Positions 58,266 through 64,000 of a stretch of 64,000 bases of DNA are shown in pieces. The stretch comes from Ascarosepion bandense (lineage: Eukaryota > Mollusca > Cephalopoda > Sepiida > Sepiidae), in contig JBBBDQ010000225.1 of assembly GCA_037127315.1 (NCBI GenBank), positions 489,001 through 553,000 on the forward strand, read 5' to 3'. Every line of letters begins with the position of its first letter. Positions within the stretch are counted from its first letter, which is position 1. Both the position numbers and the translations under genes were made by a program. The notes beneath the pieces are model-generated. The model saw only the letters and a list, made by a program, of their open reading frames with translations, was not told the DNA's origin and did not search any database.

Positions 58266-59066
58266 AGGATTTTTTTCTTTTTTTTTTATAATCATATCAT
58301 CCCAAGCAAAGCATTTTACTGCCACTGTTTTGCAGGGGGTTACATAAGACAAAAGTTATGAGAAAGAGTGACAGGTTATAGGGGGTGTCAGGAAGTGGGT
58401 AAGAGAAGGATGAGAATACTGATGAGAGTGGAGTGGATGGAGAAAGGAGAATGAGAGAGAGGATGCAGGTTAGTGAGATAGAAAATGACTATTGACTTTA
58501 CATTTAAATTCTTGGAGATTGTAGCTGTCGGGGAAGCAAGTAAATGGAAGGGAATTCCACAGGCAAGAAGTGCGAGAAAAGAAGCTGCTGGAGTAGAATT
58601 TGCATTCACAAATTTATTGGTTTCACAGTAAAAGGATGGAACTTAGTTGCTAATCTTGTGGCTTGAGTAAATTTATATATAGGGGGCACCAGTGAGCTAA
58701 GTTCATTGGAGCAGAAGCCATGAAAGTATTTGTAGAAGAGACACAGGGAAGCCACATTGTGCCATTGAGAAAGTGACTGTATATGAGCTACCAAGTTGCG
58801 ATCTATCACATTACAGATTCTTCATTGGGTTTTGTCAAGGACCCCTAGGTGGATAGCAGGAGCACCCGAACAGATATGGCAGCAGTATTCAATGCATGGG
58901 CGAATGGTAGATTTATATATGTGCAGGATTGTTTCAGGCGGAAAAAACTTCCTAGCCCTACACAGAGAACCGACTTTCTTAGCAGTGGATTTAGCTATGG
59001 ATTCTATGTAGACATTCCACTTGAGGTCTGTTGAGAGAGCTAAGCCGAGGAGGCGCAGTGTTACAG
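58266..59066 (-). mobile_element. LINE-A copy, 5'-truncated
   Basis: Poly-T tail at 58270, tail words CCCAAGCAAAGCATTTTACTG, and minus-strand RT C terminus (IDRNLVAHIQSLSQWHNVAS, CLFYKYFHGFCSNELSSLVPP). About 800 bp. Diverged like the copy at 20231. Confidence 0.5.
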
Positions 59067-59638
59067 CAATCTATAATAAAAATTGGTGATCAGAATGTGT
59101 ACTTGAAAAATATTCAGACAATGAAGAGATAAAATCTTAATCCTAATCTTTTTGTTATCCATCACATTCAGATAAATTAATTTTTATATATTATGATATT
59201 CTTAGTTTAGGTGATCCAATAGCTAACACTGGAGGAACTTACAAACTTTAAAAAATTGAGATGGAAATGGCTTGGGATATTTTAGGAAAGAGAATTGAAA
59301 TAACCTTAAATAAAAATAGAATCAAGGTTGGTCATCACAAAAAATAATAGATTTTCTATCTAAACATGTATTTCAATGAGCAGAAAAATAAATTTACTTG
59401 TTAGTTTTTTGTAACTGTAGGTGTTAAGAATCTTTTTTTTAAACCTTCATTTGAACATATCATTTTTTCAGATGTAAACTTAATTGTACATATAAAAAAA
59501 TGTTGACAAAAATTAAAAATCTAGATAAAAAATTAAAATAAATTGACTGTTTTAGGCATTTAGTGTACCAAGTGTAATTTTAAATTTAATTCATGACACT
59601 TTAAGTAATTATTTTCATTATGCCACTTTTTCACATAA
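59067..59638. other. Intron or upstream sequence
   Basis: AT-rich; no feature. Confidence 0.5.
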
Positions 59639-62600
59639 AAACTCGACTATATTCTGTAAAAAATGGTTTAATTTCTATTTTTGTCTTCAAAAATTTAATT
59701 AAATCAACTTTTCAGTGTTAGTTGCTTGTGGTAAGTCAACCGGGATTCAGTCCATTTTTCAGTCTGTTTTTCTGTAATTTTTGGAAAATTTTTGTTTTGT
59801 TTTTTGTTCGTCTTTGATTTTTTTTTTCTTTTTTCTTTTTTTTAATTGGAGTAGATAGTTCCTACTATCACCCGGTCTCACACTCCACCCCCTTCTTTTG
59901 AATAAGTGTAGAGGTGATCGCCTTGTTTCTTGTTTAGGAAGGGGTTCCCAGTTCATCCCCCTTCTCCGGTCTTAGTGTCAGTTCAGCTGGAAGCTCTTTG
60001 CAGTTACGGAGTATGGTGGCAATGTCTTTACATTCTGAGGGTACCGGGTTGGCAGTTTCCTGGTTGCTGCTTCCGACTGGTAGTTAGGAGCCCGAACTCT
60101 TGCGTAGCATCTTGAGAGGCTGCTCTGATCAACAGTTGAATAATACCGGGGTTCTTGTAGTGCCATATCGTGCATGGACGGGCGTCCCTGCATGAACGTT
60201 TGGTGGGCAACCCCGAGGCCACATTATGTTGCAGGCCGTGCCAGTCTCCATCCTTCACAAGTTGCAAACGATTGACTGACTGATTCTATTCTAAGACCTC
60301 TCCTTAACTGAATCACTATGGAAAAAAGCAAACATAATAGCAAAACTAAACCAGCTCATTTGAAAACGCCCAAACCTGTCTGCATCTCTTTCACTAACAT
60401 ACACGGCATCCGCACCAACTTCCTCAGCGTAGATTCATTCCTCCACAATAACTCACCTGATATATTAGCCCTATGTGAAACTAATCTTAACCTTTCTATC
60501 CCCTCATCTGAGTTCTACGTTCCTGGCTACCTTCCCCTCTTCAGGAAGGACTCCAATGTTCATATGCATGGGCTTGGTGTCTATGTCAGCGAACACCTTC
60601 CCTTAGCTAGGGTGTCATCTTTTGAATCCCCAGATCATTCTTTCATGTACTTCCGCCTCTCACTTCTCAGCTCGATTAGCTATCTCTTCTTTCTCTACCG
60701 CTCTCCTTCCTCCTCTGACTGTTCGTTACTTGACATCATTTCTGACAATATCGACAAAGCCATTTCTTCCCATCCCTCTGCCCATGTATTCGTGTTTGGT
60801 GACTTTAACGCCCACAACACCAAGTGGCTGGAGAACGCTGTCACCAACCCTGCTGGTGTCCACACCATGAACTTTTCAATCACCCAATCCCTTACGCAAG
60901 TAGTGGACTTCCCCACGTGTTTCTCCGACAACCCTAACGGAAGGGACTCACTTCTAGACCTCTGCTTCACTTCCATCCCAGACTCTTGCACTACCAGACA
61001 ACTCTGCCCACTCGGAAACTCTGACCACACTGTAGTGTCCGTCAATATTTCACTCCACTCCCACCCGACCCATGAAACCCAGACAAGTAGAATATCCTAC
61101 TGTTATCAAAGAGCAGACTGGGATTCGTTCCGAGACTTCCTCTATGACATCCCTTGGAACAACGTCTTTAGTCTTCCCATCGAAGAATGTGCATCCGAGG
61201 TCTCCTCCTGGGTTAAGGCTGGCATCGATGCCTTCATCCCTGCTAGGAAATTCCAGCTTAAATCTCATTCGTCTCCATGGTTCTCACCAGCTTGCTCGGC
61301 TGCCATTGCCCACCGGAATCATTTCTTCCGACTCTATCGTAACTACGTGTCGGACCAAAACGGGCGCCTTTTCACTTCAGCTCATAATAAGTGTAAAAAG
61401 ATACTTAACGAAGCTAAGATGTTGTTTGCTGCCAGAATGAAGCAACGCATAGCATGCTCTAAATTCGGCGCCAAAGACTACTGGCAACTCTGTAAAAAAG
61501 TACTTAACAAGAGCAAGTCCACAATACCCCTGCTAATCAACAAATTTGAGGTCCTCACCTCCCCAGCAGATAAGGCTGAATGCTTTGCCCACAAATTCTT
61601 GAACAATTTGAGTCTGGACTCATCTGGAGTTTTTACACCCAACTTCTCACCTAGAACCGAGGCACAACTGAATGATGTCCACATTACACCTTTGCTTGTC
61701 TCTAAGATAATCTTAAAACTTGACCCTCACAAAGCGAGCGGGGGGATGGAGTCCCAACCATAGTCTTAAAGAAATGTGCCCCTGAACTCTCCTCTGTCCT
61801 TTCTAAGCTCTACAACCTCTGCCTATCTGCTTTCTGCTTTCCTGCCTGTTGAAAATCTTCCTCTGTAGTTCCTATATTTAAAAGCACTGGAGAACCCTCG
61901 GACCCTGCAAATTACCGCCCTATCAGCCTTCTTCCGATCTTTGGCAAAGTGTTCGAAGTCATTATCAATGCCGAGGTGGTTCAGCATCTCACAGGCTCCT
62001 CTCGGACAAGCAATATGGTTTCCGCTTCACCAGGTCTACTGCTGATATGTTAACGACCATCACCGAGTACATATACCAGGCACTCGACAGGAATGGCGAA
62101 GCCCAAACCGTTGCATTGGATATATCTAAGGCGTTCAACAGAGTTTGGCATGCTGGCCTTCTATGTAAACTGCAGAGCTATGGTATAACTGGACATTTGT
62201 TTGAACTAATCCAGTCATTCCTCTCTAACCGCACAATGAAGGTGGTATTAAACAGACATGCCTCCCAGAACTACCATACAAATGCAGGTGTCCCCCAAGG
62301 CTCCATCTTAGGTCCTACACTCTTCCTGATATACATTAATGATCTCCCTGATTCCATAAGAGCCCATGTAGGATTGTACACCGATGACACCACAGTTTAC
62401 TCTCGCCTCGACCAAAAATATGGTGTAGGCGTCAAAGCTAACCTCGCAGCCGAGATTGAAAAAGACCTCCAATCCATAGTGGACTGGGGTAAGAAATGGC
62501 TAGTAAATTTTAATGCTTCTAAAACGAAGCTACTCTCAATTAACCATCATCGACAATCTCACCTACCTCCCATTAGCATGGAACAGGCTTGCCTCCCAGA

Positions 62601-63392
62601 GAGTAAAATACTATGCCTCCTTGGTCTCACACTTTCAGCGGACCTCAAATGGAATGACTATATCGAATCCATTGCTAAATCCGCTGCTATGAAAGTTGGT
62701 TCTCTGTGTAGGGCCCGGAAATTTTTTCCGTCTAAATCTATCCTGCACGTATATAAATCTACCATCCGCCCGTGCATTGAATACTGCTGCCACATCTGGT
62801 CGGGTGCCCCTGCTATTCTCCTCGGGCTTCTCGATAAGGTTCAGAGGAGGGTCTGTAATGTGATAGGTACCGACTTGGCAGACCGCCGGCAGTCTCTCTC
62901 CCACCGGCGTGATGTGGCTTCCCTGTGTCTCTTCTATAAATACTTTCACGGCTTCTGCTCCGATGAACTTAGATCACTGGTGCCCCCTAAATACGAATTT
63001 GAACGAGATACTAGATTAGCAACTAGATCCCACCCTTTTACAGTGAAACCGATAAAATGCAACCGGAACTTCTACTCCAACAGTTTCTTTCCTTTGCACT
63101 TCCTGACTGTGGAATTCTCTTCCACACGATTGCTTCCCCGATGGCTACAATCTCCAGGAGTTTAAATGTAAGGTCAATAGACACCTCCTAACACACTAAC
63201 CTGCTCTCATTCTATCAAACACTCTTCCCATCTGCCCAACCCTCATCCTCGCTATCCTTACTCATCTGTCACCTTCCTCCTGACATTCTCTATGTCTAAC
63301 CACTCCTTCTCTTTACCTTCCCCTATGTAGCCCCATGCACAATAGTGGCAGTGGAATGCCTTGCTTGGGGTGAAATGATAAAAAAAAAAAAA
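59639..63392 (+). mobile_element. LINE-A copy 3, near full length
   Basis: One 5' monomer (AACTCGACTATATTCTGTAA) at 59639, the TTGGAGTAGATAG head at 59844, coding region, and poly-A after GCTTGGGGTGAAATGAT. It parallels the 41191-44740 copy base for base with small indels. No clear target-site duplication seen. Confidence 0.5.
60318..63165 (+). pseudogene. LINE-A endonuclease-reverse transcriptase, nearly intact
   Basis: 481 codons are open from MEKSKHNSKTKPAHLK. The endonuclease has DILALCETNL, FVFGDFNAHNTKW, LTQVVDFP, and LGNSDHTVVSVNI, so its catalytic boxes are complete. A small indel in a G-run near 61740 shifts the frame, TGA replaces TGG at about 61850, and 7 bp are missing near 61993. 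The RT resumes for 372 codons: ALDISKAFNRVWHAG (Asp to Asn after AF), GVPQGSILGPTLFLIYINDLP-type box, YTDDTTVYS (Ala to Thr in the YADD box), and the C-terminal SLSHRRDVASLCLFYKYFHG. Few lesions imply a recent insertion. Confidence 0.5.
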
Positions 63393-64000
63393 ATTTGATC
63401 TGAATATAAACAAACATTTATTTTTCACCAAATTGGTCAACATTTGACAACAAATAACACAAATTCTGTTGTTCTTATGTTAATATTAATCTGCATTTAA
63501 AGAGTGTTTTAAAGATATGCTTGACCATATTGGGTAATATGAAAATGTCAGCATATAGTGGCAGATGCAAAAATGTACCATTTTGAATTTGGCCCAAGCA
63601 GTAAAACCCTATGTCAAAAGTCCATCATAACATTTTTTTGTACATATCTTGCCATAAAGCAGACAAATTTATTGTCAAATTTAAAAAGAAAAAAATTAGA
63701 TATGGTTTTTGAAAAATTACAAGTCAAAGGGTATCATCAAAGTGAAATTACATTTCATTACCCTGTATTTGTTAAATTACTTATATATTGGCATGAATAA
63801 CTCTAATCTATTTTATATTTGAGTGCAACATTTCTCTTTTTATGAACAAAGAAGTAACTTTCAAAATTGTAGGGAAATTATTTATGAATCTCATGTCAAA
63901 TGTTTTATCTCTAACTACAGTATCATTAATTTCCTTTCCCTAACATTTATTATTCAAATGTTCTTTTTTAACAACTTTTGCTAATAATTTTATACTTTTC
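63393..64000. other. No gene seen
   Basis: AT-rich sequence beyond the LINE tail. The ORF at 63558-63800 is unsupported. N-terminal IQCE-like exons may start beyond the window. Confidence 0.5.

Noticed and set aside
60695..61268. Antisense ORFs within LINE-A
   Set aside because: Shadow frames opposite the endonuclease, repeated in every copy.
57912..64000. N-terminal IQCE-like exon
   Set aside because: No phase-1 donor with matching sequence found.

Overview
This is a eukaryotic genomic window: AT-rich, full of (TA)n and (CA)n microsatellites, with no operons and no prokaryotic gene spacing. It is one stretch of intron-rich DNA containing a single recognisable host gene and about twenty transposable-element (TE) insertions. 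Large AT-rich introns, Penelope-like elements with hammerhead-like motifs, tRNA-derived SINEs and a recurrent non-LTR retrotransposon suggest an invertebrate, most likely a mollusc such as a coleoid cephalopod. The taxon is an inference; the sequence does not prove it.

Host gene: ten short coding exons lie on the minus strand from 57911 down to 3623, followed by a probable 3' terminal exon at about 2870-2990. Each exon has AG/GT borders and all junction phases agree. They join into about 292 residues resembling the coiled-coil half of IQCE (IQ motif-containing protein E), which in vertebrates belongs to the EvC complex at the base of primary cilia and acts in Hedgehog signalling. The N-terminal exons are not visible and probably lie beyond 64000. 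No IQ motif is visible in the exons found.

Layout: 1-2000 has a LINE 3' tail and a Penelope-like element (PLE) split by a SINE. 5096-7744 is a Tigger/pogo transposon. 9611-14210 is a mariner split by a LINE copy. 15.8-18.4 kb has a LINE tail, a PLE GIY-YIG fragment and a SINE. 19.3-22.0 kb has minus-strand LINE copies. 23.0-24.3 kb is a Ty3/gypsy remnant. 24.9-36 kb is a PLE cluster, two of them between long inverted repeats, plus a second LINE family and a SINE. 37.0-38.3 kb is a second mariner. 40.5-44.7 and 59.6-63.4 kb are two near-identical, almost full-length LINE copies. 46.6-48.9 kb has more LINE relics, and 52-56 kb has IS630/mariner-type elements and SINEs.

Every element coding region I could read is broken by stops, frameshifts, truncation or nesting, so the TEs look inactive. 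The most noteworthy points are the IQCE reconstruction and its odd C terminus, several hammerhead-ribozyme-like motifs with self-complementary stem III, the inverted-repeat PLE architecture, tandem 5' monomers on one LINE, and a tiny LINE derivative made of head plus tail only. [Feature confidence values were absent from the original answer; 0.5 is a placeholder throughout.]
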